Assembly: GCF_016613415.1 (NCBI RefSeq)
Contig: NZ_JACWCT010000081.1
Location: 50,382-114,381, forward strand
Length of the DNA: 64,000 bases
Source of the DNA: Methylobacterium ajmalii
Lineage (GTDB): Bacteria; Pseudomonadota; Alphaproteobacteria; Rhizobiales; Beijerinckiaceae
Direction of reading: 5' to 3'
This document shows positions 1 to 8,363 of the stretch, piece after piece (the first letter of the stretch is position 1; each line of letters opens with the position of its first letter). Made by a program: the position numbers and the translations under genes. The notes under the pieces are model-generated. The model did not search any database, had not been told where the DNA came from, and was given only the letters and a program-made list of their open reading frames with translations.

Positions 1-429
1 TGAATCCCTAGGGACAACGTGCGCACCAAAACACGCCGCGATAAAAAATGTCATAAAAATACTCAGGCTACTAGTACAGACTTCAACGATCGCGCGCGAC
101 ATGACAACGTCGAAGAACTTTACCTGAGGAAAATAAACGAGCTGTCTATTTGATAACGGCCCTTCCATCATCTTTTTAGACATGTAATTGAAAATAATAT
201 AAGGGGATAGACCCGAAACGGCAAACAGCACGATGCTGTCACCGATCGGCGTCGGCTTTTTCATGACGACATAGGCGGCGGTGATGACGAGGATGTGGGC
301 GCAGGGCCATAAGACCGCGACGCTGTAGCCCCACATCGTCCCGCCGAAGCGGGTCCGGATATCGCGCAGCATGAGGGCACCGAGCACATCCAGCTGGACC
401 TCGAGCGCCGATTTTGCCTGGTACGCCAT
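1..429 (-). CDS. ABC-2 type polysaccharide export permease (KpsM/CtrC/BexB-like), partial
   Basis: This is the N-terminal 143 codons of a gene that runs off the left edge. It starts at ATG 427-429 with GGGAG about eight bases upstream. The protein begins MAYQAKSALEVQL and continues with ALMLRDIRTRFGG and then hydrophobic segments (WGYSVAVLWPCAHILVITAAYVV; IVLFAVSGLSPYIIFNYM). The LRDIRTRFG stretch before the first membrane helix is typical of capsule/O-antigen ABC-2 permeases, which work with a KpsT-type ATPase to export lipid-linked polysaccharide across the inner membrane. Roughly the first 230 bases of the window (the C-terminal half seen here) are far more AT-rich than the rest, which is common for surface-polysaccharide genes. 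The ATPase and the rest of the locus would lie to the left. Family confident, substrate unknown. Confidence 0.72.
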   Translation of the reverse strand, partial: MAYQAKSALEVQLDVLGALMLRDIRTRFGGTMWGYSVAVLWPCAHILVITAAYVVMKKPTPIGDSIVLFAVSGLSPYIIFNYMSKKMMEGPLSNRQLVYFPQVKFFDVVMSRAIVEVCTSSLSIFMTFFIAACFGAHVVPRDS

Positions 430-534
430 CCACCACTCCCGTCGGGCGAGGGGCGCGACGCGCCCTCGACCGGTTGCCCGTTCTCTTGCTGCGCCTAAGC
501 CGACAATACGGCAGCCGGGTGACCGCCTGCGGGC

Positions 535-1185
535 TCAGCCGGCCTCGGGAAGGCCTCTCGCCTCGCCGTGGTAGGAGCGGTTCGGTCGCATGTCGACGGC
601 CGAGGCCATGCGGTTCGACATGTTGAAGAAGCTCGCCACAGCGGAGATGTCCCACAGGTCGCGCTCGGAGAAGCCGGCGTCGCGAAGCGCGTCGCGGTCC
701 TCCTCCTCGATCGTCCAGGGCGCCTCGGTCAGCGCCACCGCGAAGTCGAGCATGGCTCGGTGGCGGGGCGAGAGGTCGGCGGCGCGGTAGTTCATCACCA
801 GCATCTCGGCCAGCACCGGGTCGCCCGAGAGGCTGCGCACGGCAGCGCCGTGGGCGGTGAGGCAGTAGTAGCAGCGGTTCACACTCGAGACCGCGACCGC
901 GATCATCTCGCGCTCCAGCTTGGACAGGCCGGAGGGTGCGGGCATCAGATCATTGTAGAGCGCCGCGAACGCCTCGAGCTTGGCGCCGTCATGGGCGTAG
1001 GCCAGCAGGACATTCGGCACAAATCCAATCTTTTCCCGACACTTGTCGAAGTAGACTTGCATCTCGGGCGAGAGTTCGGGCGAGGTTGGAAGGTCGAGGG
1101 CCATCACCCGTCCTTCGGTCTCCTGCGGCAACGGCCGCTCTCCGACTTTCGGCTTCGCGCCCGGCTGCTTCTTACCGTTCGACAT
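535..1185 (-). CDS. AhpD-like peroxidase-related (carboxymuconolactone decarboxylase family) protein
   Basis: A 216-residue protein whose central part (LEREMIAVAVSSVNRCYYCLTAHGAAV) carries the CxxC and downstream His of the AhpD/CMD fold; it matches the subgroup usually named uncharacterised peroxidase-related enzyme. In AhpD the CxxC reduces peroxiredoxin partners; here that role is inferred only. I chose ATG 1185 because GGGAGG sits eight bases upstream; an in-frame GTG at 1215 has no such site. The N-terminal 25 residues are polar and probably disordered (SNGKKQPGAKPKVGERPLPQ). It is transcribed away from the NAD-GDH gene, with the short shared promoter region between 1186 and 1314. Confidence 0.8.
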   Translation of the reverse strand: MSNGKKQPGAKPKVGERPLPQETEGRVMALDLPTSPELSPEMQVYFDKCREKIGFVPNVLLAYAHDGAKLEAFAALYNDLMPAPSGLSKLEREMIAVAVSSVNRCYYCLTAHGAAVRSLSGDPVLAEMLVMNYRAADLSPRHRAMLDFAVALTEAPWTIEEEDRDALRDAGFSERDLWDISAVASFFNMSNRMASAVDMRPNRSYHGEARGLPEAG

Positions 1186-1314
1186 CCCAGTGCCCTCCCG
1201 ATCGGCATGCCTCACCTATAGGCAGTTTGCCTCATGATGGCGAGGTCGGCCTTGCCGGGCCGGAAGCGCTGTGCCACCGCTCGCGCCGTCACCCTCGACA
1301 GAGGACGAGCAGAC

Positions 1315-4300
1315 GTGGAACCATCGACCGCGACCGCCACCGCCGAGGCGAAAGCCAGCCGGACCGATCTGATCGCCGCCGCCGCGGCGCTGGCGGACGA
1401 CCGGGGCGGCCCCGGCGGCTTCGTCCGCGACCTCTTCGGCCGCGTCGCGCCGGAGGATCTGACCGCCTACACGCCCGAGGCCCTGGCCGATCTGGCGCTC
1501 GCCGCCCGGGCGCACCTGGCCGCCGCGCGGCCCGGCCGCACGACGAGCGCGGTGCGGCTCTCCGACGCCGAGGTCGAGCAGGGCGGGCGCCGGCGCGACC
1601 TCACGGTGATCGAGGCGGTCAACGCCAACCGGCCGTTCCTGCTCGATTCGACCCTCGCGGAGATCGTCGCCCGCGGCTACCGCCCCCGCCTCGTCGCCCA
1701 CCCGATCCTCGGCGTCGAGCGCGACGCCGAGGGCGCCCTGGTGCGGGTCGTCGGCGAGACCACCGCGCAGGAGACAGGCGGCGAGGCCGGCGGGCTCGCC
1801 CGCGAGAGCTTCATCCACGTCCATCTCGACCGCATCGACGACGAGGCGGCCCGCGCCGCGCTCCATGCCAGCCTGACCCGGGTCTATGCCGACGTCGCCG
1901 TGACGGCGGCCGACCACACCGCGATGGTCGAGCACCTGGCCGAGGCGGCCGCTGCCTACACGGACGCGCCCTCCCCCCTGGCGCCCGAGGAACGGGCCGA
2001 GGCCCGCGCCTTCCTCGACTGGCTGCGCGACGGGCATTTCGTGCTGCTAGGCCTGCGCGAGTACCGCGACGCGGACGGCGCCGACCATGCCGGCGTGCCC
2101 GGCAGCGGGCTCGGCCTCCTGCGCGACCCCGCCGTCGAGGTGCTGCGGCGCGGCGACGCCATGGTGGCGGTGACGCCCGAGATCCGCGCCTTCTTGGAAG
2201 GGCCCGAGGCGCTGATGGTCACCAAGGCGAGCCTGCGCTCGCGGGTGCGCCGGCAGGCGCATCTCGACATGGTGGCGATCAAGCTGTTCACCGCCGAGGG
2301 CGGCCTGGCGGGCGAGTTGCGCCTCGTCGGCCTGTTCACCGGCAGCGCCTATGCGAGCCGGGCCGAGGAAGTGCCGTTCCTGCGCCGCAAGGTCGCGGCG
2401 GTGCTGCGCAAGGCCGGCCTCGACCCGACGAGCCATGCCGGGCGCTCCCTCGTCCACGTCCTCGAGACCTACCCGCGCGACGACCTGTTCCAGATCGAGC
2501 CCGGCCTGCTCCTGCGCTTCGCGCTCGCCATCGTGTCGCTCGCCGACCGGCCGCGGGTGCGGGTGCTGGCGCGGCCCGACAAGTTCGGCCGCTTCGTCTC
2601 GCTGATCGCCTACCTGCCTAAGGACCGCACCGACGCCCGGCTGCAGGCCCGGATCGGCGCCTACCTGGCCGAGGGCCTGGGCGGTCGCCTCTCGACCATC
2701 GCGCCCGACTATCCCGAGGGTCCGCTCGCGCGATTCCACGTCATCGTGGCGACGCCGGACGCGCCGCCCGACGAGATCAACGCCGGCCGGCTCGAGGCCG
2801 GCATCGCGGAACTCGCCCGCACCTGGGCCGACTCGCTGCGCGACGCCCTGTCCGAATCCCGCGGGGGCGACGCCCGCGGCCTCGCCGCGGTCTACGCCGA
2901 TGCCTTCCCGGCCGGCTACCGCGAGATGTATGCCGGCGCGCAGGCACTGCCCGACATCGCCATCCTGGAGCGGATCTCGGAGGGCCAGCCCCGGGCGGTC
3001 GACCTCTTCCGGCGCCCCGGCGATCCCGAGACCCGCATCGGCCTCAAGGTGTTCTCCCGCGGCGCGGCGCTGCCGCTCTCGGAGCGGGTCCCGGTTCTGG
3101 AGAATCTCGGCTTCCGGGTCATCGACGAGCGCTCCTACCGGCTCAAGCCGGAGGGCGCCGGCGCCCGGGTGTGGCTGCACGACATGCTGCTGGAGCGCGC
3201 CGGCGGCGGGCCGGTCGACGTCGCGTCGGTCGAGGGCCCGGTCGAGGCGGCGCTGCTGGCGCTCGCCCGCGACCTCGCCGAGTCGGACGCCTACAACCGC
3301 CTGGTGCTGGAGGCCGGGCTCGGCTGGCGCGACGTCGCGCTCATCCGGGCGCTCGGCCGCTACCTGCGCCAGCTGCGCATCCGCTACGGCCAGGGCTACC
3401 TCGCGGCGACGCTCGCGCGGCATCCCGCCCTCGCCCGGCGGCTGGTCGCGCTGTTCTACGCCCGCTTCGACCCCCGCCGCGACGGCGATCGGGCGAACGC
3501 GCAGGAGGCCGTACGGGGCGAGATCGAGGCGGATCTGGCCGGAGTGACGAGCCTCGACGAGGACCGGATCCTGCGCCGCTTCGTCAACCTGGTGGAGGCG
3601 GCGCAGCGCACGAACTTCTTCCAGATCGGGCGCAACGGCCTGCCCCCTGAGACCATCGCGTTCAAGTTCCGCTGCGCCAAGGTCGACGGGATGCCGCTGC
3701 CGCGGCCGCTCTTCGAGGTGTTCGTCTACTCGCCCCGCGTCGAGGGCGTGCACCTGCGCTTCGGCTACATCGCCCGCGGCGGCCTGCGCTGGTCGGACCG
3801 GCCGGAGGACTTCCGGACCGAGGTGCTGGGCCTCGTCAAGGCGCAGCAGGTCAAGAACGCCGTGATCGTGCCGGTCGGCGCCAAGGGCGGGTTCTTCCCC
3901 AAGCGGCTGCCCCCGGCCTCCGACCGCCAGGCCTGGATGCAGGAGGGCACCGAGAGCTACCGGATCTTCATCCGCACCCTGCTCTCGCTGACCGACAACA
4001 TCGTCGACGGGGCGATCGTGCCCCCGCCCGCCACCGTGCGGCACGACGCGGACGACGCCTACCTGGTGGTGGCCGCCGACAAGGGCACCGCCACCTTCTC
4101 GGACGTCGCCAACGCGCTGTCGCTCGAGGCGCGCCACTGGCTCGGCGACGCCTTCGCGTCCGGCGGCAGCCAGGGCTACGACCACAAGGTGATGGGCATC
4201 ACCGCACGGGGCGCCTGGGAGGCGGTGAAGCGCCACTTCCGCGAGGTCGACATCGACATCCAGGCCGAGCCGGTCACGGTGGCGGGCGTCGGCGACATGT

Positions 4301-6177
4301 CGGGCGACGTGTTCGGCAACGGCATGCTGCTGTCGCGCTGCCTGAAACTGGTGGCGGCCTTCGACCATCGCGACATCTTCCTTGACCCCGATCCGGACCC
4401 GGCCGTGGCCTTCGCCGAGCGGCAGCGCCTGTTCGATCTGCCGCGCTCGTCCTGGGCCGATTACGACCGGCAGAAAATCTCGGCCGGCGGCGGGGTCTTC
4501 TCGCGCCAGGCCAAGACCGTGCCGCTCTCGCCCCAGATGCGCGCCCGCCTCGGGCTCGACCAGGCCGAGGCGACCCCGGCGGACGTGATGCAGGCGATCC
4601 TGCGCGCGCCCGTCGACCTCCTGTGGTTCGGCGGCATCGGCACCTACGTGCGCGCCACCTCCGAGAGCGACGACGAGGCCGGCGACCGCGCGAACGACGC
4701 CATCCGCATCACCGGCGCGGAGCTGCGCGCCCGGGTGGTGGGCGAGGGCGCCAATCTCGGCCTCACCCAGCGCGGCCGCATCGAGGCGGCGCGGCGCGGG
4801 GTGCGCCTCAACACCGACGCGATCGACAACTCGGCCGGCGTCAACACCTCGGACGTCGAGGTCAACATCAAGATCGCGCTGGCCACGCCGGAGCGCGACG
4901 GCCGCCTGAGCCCGGAGAGCCGCAACGCACTCCTCTCCGGCATGACCGAGGCGGTGGCCGACCTCGTTCTGCGCAACAACCAGCTCCAGACGCTGGCCCT
5001 GTCCCTCGCCCAGCGCTCGGCGGCGGCCGAGACGGGCTTCGCCTCCCGGCTGATGCAGACGCTGGAGGCCGACGGCCGTCTCGACCGCGGCGTCGAGTTC
5101 CTGCCCTCCGACGCGACCCTGGCGGAGCGGGCGCAAGGCGGCGAGGGCCTGACCCGGCCCGAGCTCGCGGTGCTGCTCGCCTACGCCAAGCTGTCGCTGA
5201 AGGATGCCCTCCTCGACAGCGCTGTGCCGGACGATCCCTACCTCGCCCGCGAGCTTGAGCGCTCCTTCCCGCCGGTGCTGGTGGCGCGCTACCCCGACGC
5301 GGTGCAGGGCCACCGGCTGCGACGGGAGATCATCGCCACGAGTCTTGCCAACGCCATCGTCAACCGCGGCGGGCCGACCATCGTCAGCCGGCTCGCCGAC
5401 GAGACCGGCGCCGAGGCCCCGGCCATCGCGGCAGCCTATGCGGTCACCCGCGACGCCTTCGGGCTGGTCGACCTCAACAAGGCGGTCGACGCCCTCGACG
5501 GTACGATCTCGGGCGACCAGCAGCTCGCGCTCTATGCCGAGCTGCAGGATCTGCTGCGCCAGCGCATGGTCTGGTTCATCCGCAATGGCGAGACCGCCGC
5601 CGGCGGCATCGAGGCCGCGGTGCAGCGCTACCGCGACGGCATCGCGGCGGTCTCGGCCGCCCTCCCGGGCGCCCTGCCCCCGGCGGCGGCCGAGGCCCTG
5701 ACCCGGCGCATCCGCTCGCTCGTGGACCACGGCGTGCCGGAGGAGCTGGCCACGCGCCTCGCCGCACTCGGCGAGCTGGGCGCCGCGCCCGACATCGTCG
5801 AGGTCGCCGAGGCGACCGGACGCCCGCCGGCCTCCATCGCCGCGACCCACTTCGCGCTCGCCGACCTGATGCGCCTCAACGCCCTCGCGGCCGCCGCCCG
5901 GGCGGTGCCGGTGGCCGACACCTTCGACCGCATCGCCCTGGAGCGGGCGGTTGCCGGCATCGCCGCCGCCCATCGGGCGCTCACCGCCGAGGCCGCGGCG
6001 TTCGAGTCCGAGGGCCCGGCCGCGGTCGAGGCCTGGAGCCAGGACCGCGGCGCGGCGCTCGCCCGCATCCGCACCGCGGTCGGGGCCATCGCCGCCTCGG
6101 GCCTCACGGTGTCGAAGGTGTCGGTGGCGGCGAGCCTGCTGGGGGACCTGGCGAAGCGCGAGCCGGCACGGCCGTGA
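1315..6177 (+). CDS. gdhZ: NAD-specific glutamate dehydrogenase, large (GDH-180) class
   Basis: Oxidatively deaminates L-glutamate to 2-oxoglutarate and ammonium with NAD, mainly for catabolism of amino acids. The product is 1,620 residues, the usual size of the bacterial large class (Caulobacter GdhZ, Pseudomonas and Streptomyces homologues). The long N-terminal ACT-like regulatory half is followed by the catalytic core: GGLRWSDRPEDFRTEV from about residue 822, KAQQVKNAVIVPVGAKGGFFPK with the substrate-binding Lys region around 857, and the NAD-domain motif VVGEGANLGLTQRGRIE. I chose GTG 1315, which has AGGACGAG upstream; the open frame extends to 1234 but that stretch lacks a good ribosome site. 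The stop overlaps the GTG of bluB (GTGA), so the two are translationally coupled. Confidence 0.95.
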   Translation: MEPSTATATAEAKASRTDLIAAAAALADDRGGPGGFVRDLFGRVAPEDLTAYTPEALADLALAARAHLAAARPGRTTSAVRLSDAEVEQGGRRRDLTVIEAVNANRPFLLDSTLAEIVARGYRPRLVAHPILGVERDAEGALVRVVGETTAQETGGEAGGLARESFIHVHLDRIDDEAARAALHASLTRVYADVAVTAADHTAMVEHLAEAAAAYTDAPSPLAPEERAEARAFLDWLRDGHFVLLGLREYRDADGADHAGVPGSGLGLLRDPAVEVLRRGDAMVAVTPEIRAFLEGPEALMVTKASLRSRVRRQAHLDMVAIKLFTAEGGLAGELRLVGLFTGSAYASRAEEVPFLRRKVAAVLRKAGLDPTSHAGRSLVHVLETYPRDDLFQIEPGLLLRFALAIVSLADRPRVRVLARPDKFGRFVSLIAYLPKDRTDARLQARIGAYLAEGLGGRLSTIAPDYPEGPLARFHVIVATPDAPPDEINAGRLEAGIAELARTWADSLRDALSESRGGDARGLAAVYADAFPAGYREMYAGAQALPDIAILERISEGQPRAVDLFRRPGDPETRIGLKVFSRGAALPLSERVPVLENLGFRVIDERSYRLKPEGAGARVWLHDMLLERAGGGPVDVASVEGPVEAALLALARDLAESDAYNRLVLEAGLGWRDVALIRALGRYLRQLRIRYGQGYLAATLARHPALARRLVALFYARFDPRRDGDRANAQEAVRGEIEADLAGVTSLDEDRILRRFVNLVEAAQRTNFFQIGRNGLPPETIAFKFRCAKVDGMPLPRPLFEVFVYSPRVEGVHLRFGYIARGGLRWSDRPEDFRTEVLGLVKAQQVKNAVIVPVGAKGGFFPKRLPPASDRQAWMQEGTESYRIFIRTLLSLTDNIVDGAIVPPPATVRHDADDAYLVVAADKGTATFSDVANALSLEARHWLGDAFASGGSQGYDHKVMGITARGAWEAVKRHFREVDIDIQAEPVTVAGVGDMSGDVFGNGMLLSRCLKLVAAFDHRDIFLDPDPDPAVAFAERQRLFDLPRSSWADYDRQKISAGGGVFSRQAKTVPLSPQMRARLGLDQAEATPADVMQAILRAPVDLLWFGGIGTYVRATSESDDEAGDRANDAIRITGAELRARVVGEGANLGLTQRGRIEAARRGVRLNTDAIDNSAGVNTSDVEVNIKIALATPERDGRLSPESRNALLSGMTEAVADLVLRNNQLQTLALSLAQRSAAAETGFASRLMQTLEADGRLDRGVEFLPSDATLAERAQGGEGLTRPELAVLLAYAKLSLKDALLDSAVPDDPYLARELERSFPPVLVARYPDAVQGHRLRREIIATSLANAIVNRGGPTIVSRLADETGAEAPAIAAAYAVTRDAFGLVDLNKAVDALDGTISGDQQLALYAELQDLLRQRMVWFIRNGETAAGGIEAAVQRYRDGIAAVSAALPGALPPAAAEALTRRIRSLVDHGVPEELATRLAALGELGAAPDIVEVAEATGRPPASIAATHFALADLMRLNALAAAARAVPVADTFDRIALERAVAGIAAAHRALTAEAAAFESEGPAAVEAWSQDRGAALARIRTAVGAIAASGLTVSKVSVAASLLGDLAKREPARP

Positions 6178-6839
6178 CCGACCCGGCGACCACGGGCCGA
6201 TCAGTCGGCGGCCCGGAATTCGGTACCGAGTTCCGGGCCCGCTTCGCCGACCTGGTCGCCTGGCGCCGCGACGTGCGGCGCTTCCGCACCGACCCGGTGC
6301 CGGACGACGTGCTGAGGGACTGCCTGGCGCTCGCGCGCCTCAGCCCCTCGGTCGGCAACAGCCAGCCCTGGCGCTTCGTACGGGTCTCCCGGCCGGAGCG
6401 CCGCGCGGCCGTCGCGGCGAGCTTTTCGCGGTGCAACGAATCAGCGGCGGGCGCCTACGACGACGAGCGCGCCGCCGCCTATCGCCGTCTCAAGCTCGCC
6501 GGCCTGCGCGAGGCGCCGGTGCACCTCGCGGTGTTCTGCGACGAGGCGACGGCGTCCGGCCACGGGCTCGGCCGCGCCACCATGCCGGAGATGCTGCGCT
6601 ACTCGGTCGTGACGGCGGTCCACACTCTCTGGCTCGCCGCCCGCAGCCACGGGCTCGGCGTCGGCTGGGTCTCGATCCTGTGCCCCGAAGAGGTGACGGA
6701 CGCCCTCGACGTGCCGCCGAGCTGGCGGCTCGTCGCCTATCTGTGCGTCGGCTACCCGGCCGAGGAGCATGCCGACCCGGAACTGGTGCGGCACGGCTGG
6801 CAGGCGCGCGAGGCAGACGGCGCGCTTCTCGAGAGGTGA
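6174..6839 (+). CDS. bluB: 5,6-dimethylbenzimidazole synthase
   Basis: BluB converts reduced FMN and oxygen into 5,6-dimethylbenzimidazole, the lower ligand of cobalamin. The 221-residue protein has the nitroreductase-like fold with the BluB signatures: WRRDVRRFRTDPVPDDVLRDCLALARLSPSVGNSQPWRF near the N terminus and SHGLGVGWVSILCPEEV near the C terminus. The start is the GTG that overlaps the stop of the upstream glutamate dehydrogenase gene. No other cobalamin gene and no cobalamin riboswitch was recognised nearby, so it appears to be a detached gene riding with the dehydrogenase. The alternative, a general nitroreductase, is less likely given the SPSVGNSQPWR and VGWVSIL motifs. Confidence 0.93.
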   Translation: MTDPATTGRSVGGPEFGTEFRARFADLVAWRRDVRRFRTDPVPDDVLRDCLALARLSPSVGNSQPWRFVRVSRPERRAAVAASFSRCNESAAGAYDDERAAAYRRLKLAGLREAPVHLAVFCDEATASGHGLGRATMPEMLRYSVVTAVHTLWLAARSHGLGVGWVSILCPEEVTDALDVPPSWRLVAYLCVGYPAEEHADPELVRHGWQAREADGALLER

Positions 6840-6939
6840 GCCGGGCGCAAGCCGGGGCTGCATTCTTCGCATTCGCGTACATACCAGTAGGTACGATAGA
6901 AGGATCGAGGCCGCTCCCGCAGCCGCGGAGATCTCTCCC

Positions 6940-7347
6940 ATGCCCCTGGTCACCGTCACCCTGAAGCGGAACCGCCCCGCGGAGGAGCGCCGCGCCATCG
7001 CGGATGCCGTCCACGCCGCCCTCGTCGACAGCATCGGCATTCCGGCGGATGACCGGTTCCAGGTCGTCTCGAGCGGGTTCGACGACGTGATCTACGACCC
7101 GGCCTATCTCGGCATCTCCCGCACCGACGACCTGGTAATGGTCCAGGTCCATCTCTCGACCGGGCGAAGCGTCGCGCAGAAGAAGGCGCTGTTCGCCGCC
7201 ATCGCGGCAAATCTCGGCGCGCTGGGCATCCGGCCCGAGGACGTGCTCGTCACCCTGGTCGAGATGGCCCGGGAGAACTGGTCGTTCGGTCACGGCCTCG
7301 CCACCTACGCCGACCTCCCGCCGCCGCACTTGGCGGGTGCGGCCTGA
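6940..7347 (+). CDS. Tautomerase family protein (4-oxalocrotonate tautomerase-like)
   Basis: A 135-residue protein beginning Met-Pro (MPLVTVTLKRNRPAEERRAIADAVHAALVDS). After Met removal, Pro would be the N-terminal catalytic base typical of the tautomerase superfamily. The length (about twice a 4-OT subunit) and the segment GIPADDRFQVVSSGFDDVIYDPAYL match the Tautomerase_2 group. The substrate cannot be told from sequence. I set the start at ATG 6940 because it places Pro at position 2; the open frame extends upstream without support. It lies 100 bases after bluB and about 115 before the TetR gene. Confidence 0.82.
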   Translation: MPLVTVTLKRNRPAEERRAIADAVHAALVDSIGIPADDRFQVVSSGFDDVIYDPAYLGISRTDDLVMVQVHLSTGRSVAQKKALFAAIAANLGALGIRPEDVLVTLVEMARENWSFGHGLATYADLPPPHLAGAA

Positions 7348-7461
7348 CGGCTGGCCGGGCGGCCCCCGGCGCGGCATATCGTGTCCGCCGGAGGGCCGTT
7401 CGGGACGAGACGAAGCGCGGGTTTTCACCCGAACAACCCGGCCGGCGGCAAGAGACACGAG

Positions 7462-8046
7462 ATGGCACGGCCAGGATCATCGAAGCGCGAGGCGATCGTC
7501 GCGGCAGCGAAGGCGCTGCTGTGGGAGCGGGGCTACGAGGCGACGAGCCCGCGCGACGTGCTCGACCGCAGCGGCGCCGGCCAGGGCAGCCTCTACCACC
7601 ATTTTTCCGGCAAGCGGGAGGTGGCGGCGGCCGCGCTCGCCGAGATGGCCGAGGAGGAGATCGCGGTGATCGACGCTTTGTTCTCGCCCGATACCCCGCC
7701 CCTCGACCGCGTCGGGGCCTACCTGACCCGCGAGCGGCAGGCCCTGCGCGGCTGCCGGCTGGCGCGTCTGGCCAACGAGGCGGCGATGGAGGAACCGGCC
7801 CTGCGCGAGCCGGTCGCGGCCTATCTCGGCCATATCGAGGCGTCGTTGCGGGCGAGCCTGGAGGAGGCGAAGGCGGCGGCCGACCTCCTGCCCGGGATCG
7901 AGCCCGCCAACCTGGCCGCCGCCCTGCTGGCGATCGTCGAGGGCGGCTACGTGCTCGCCCGCGTGCACTGGGATGCGGCGGCGATGCGCGCGGCGATCGA
8001 CGGCGGCGTGCAGCTGCTCGCCGCCGTGAGCCGCCCTCAGGCGTGA
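7462..8046 (+). CDS. TetR/AcrR family transcriptional regulator
   Basis: A 194-residue regulator with an N-terminal TetR helix-turn-helix: SKREAIVAAAKALLWERGYEATSPRDVLDRSGAGQGSLYHHFSGKREV, including the usual GSLYHHF recognition helix. The C-terminal part is the ligand-binding and dimerisation domain. ATG 7462 is preceded by AAGAGACACGAG. The gene ends convergently with an SMR efflux gene and overlaps it by ten bases, so the efflux gene or the upstream tautomerase are reasonable targets, but no operator was identified. The effector is unknown. Confidence 0.85.
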   Translation: MARPGSSKREAIVAAAKALLWERGYEATSPRDVLDRSGAGQGSLYHHFSGKREVAAAALAEMAEEEIAVIDALFSPDTPPLDRVGAYLTRERQALRGCRLARLANEAAMEEPALREPVAAYLGHIEASLRASLEEAKAAADLLPGIEPANLAAALLAIVEGGYVLARVHWDAAAMRAAIDGGVQLLAAVSRPQA

Positions 8047-8363
8047 GCCTGGGCCGCCGCCAGGATGCCGACGCCGACCGCGATGACGCCGATGCCGAGG
8101 ATCATCAGCGGCGTCACCGGCTCGCCGAACAGGATCGCGCCGCCGAGCGCCGCGCCGACCATGCCGACGCCGGCCCAGATCGCGTAGACGATCCCGATCG
8201 GCAGCATGTCCATGCTGCTCGACATCAGCCAGAGCGCGGTGCCGTAGCCCAGCGCCACCAGGACGGTCGGCCCCGGACGGGTGAGCCCGTCGGCGGCCTT
8301 GAGGGCGAGGGTCGCGGTGATCTCGGCGCCGATCGCCACCGCGAGGATCAGGAACGGGTTCAT
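8037..8363 (-). CDS. SMR-family multidrug/cation efflux protein (EmrE/QacE-like)
   Basis: A 108-residue, four-helix inner-membrane protein of the small multidrug resistance family. It keeps the essential membrane Glu14 (IGAEITATLALKAA), Tyr60 and Trp63 (YAIWAG) at the same positions as EmrE, plus GVG and FGEPVT in the loop and helix that follow. It would exchange protons for lipophilic cations. The ATG overlaps the stop of the upstream SDR gene (ATGA), so the two are co-translated. The EmrE/QacE and guanidinium-exporter (Gdx/SugE) branches are hard to separate by eye. Confidence 0.88.
   Translation of the reverse strand: MNPFLILAVAIGAEITATLALKAADGLTRPGPTVLVALGYGTALWLMSSSMDMLPIGIVYAIWAGVGMVGAALGGAILFGEPVTPLMILGIGVIAVGVGILAAAQAHA

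Noticed and set aside
2047..5973. 1,308-codon ORF on the minus strand inside the glutamate dehydrogenase gene
   Set aside because: Rich in Arg/Gly/His/Val/Asp with no domain; a frame-shadow of a strong plus-strand gene in high-GC DNA.
6840..6939. Cobalamin riboswitch near bluB
   Set aside because: No B12-box-like sequence or suitable fold was seen here or upstream of the gene.
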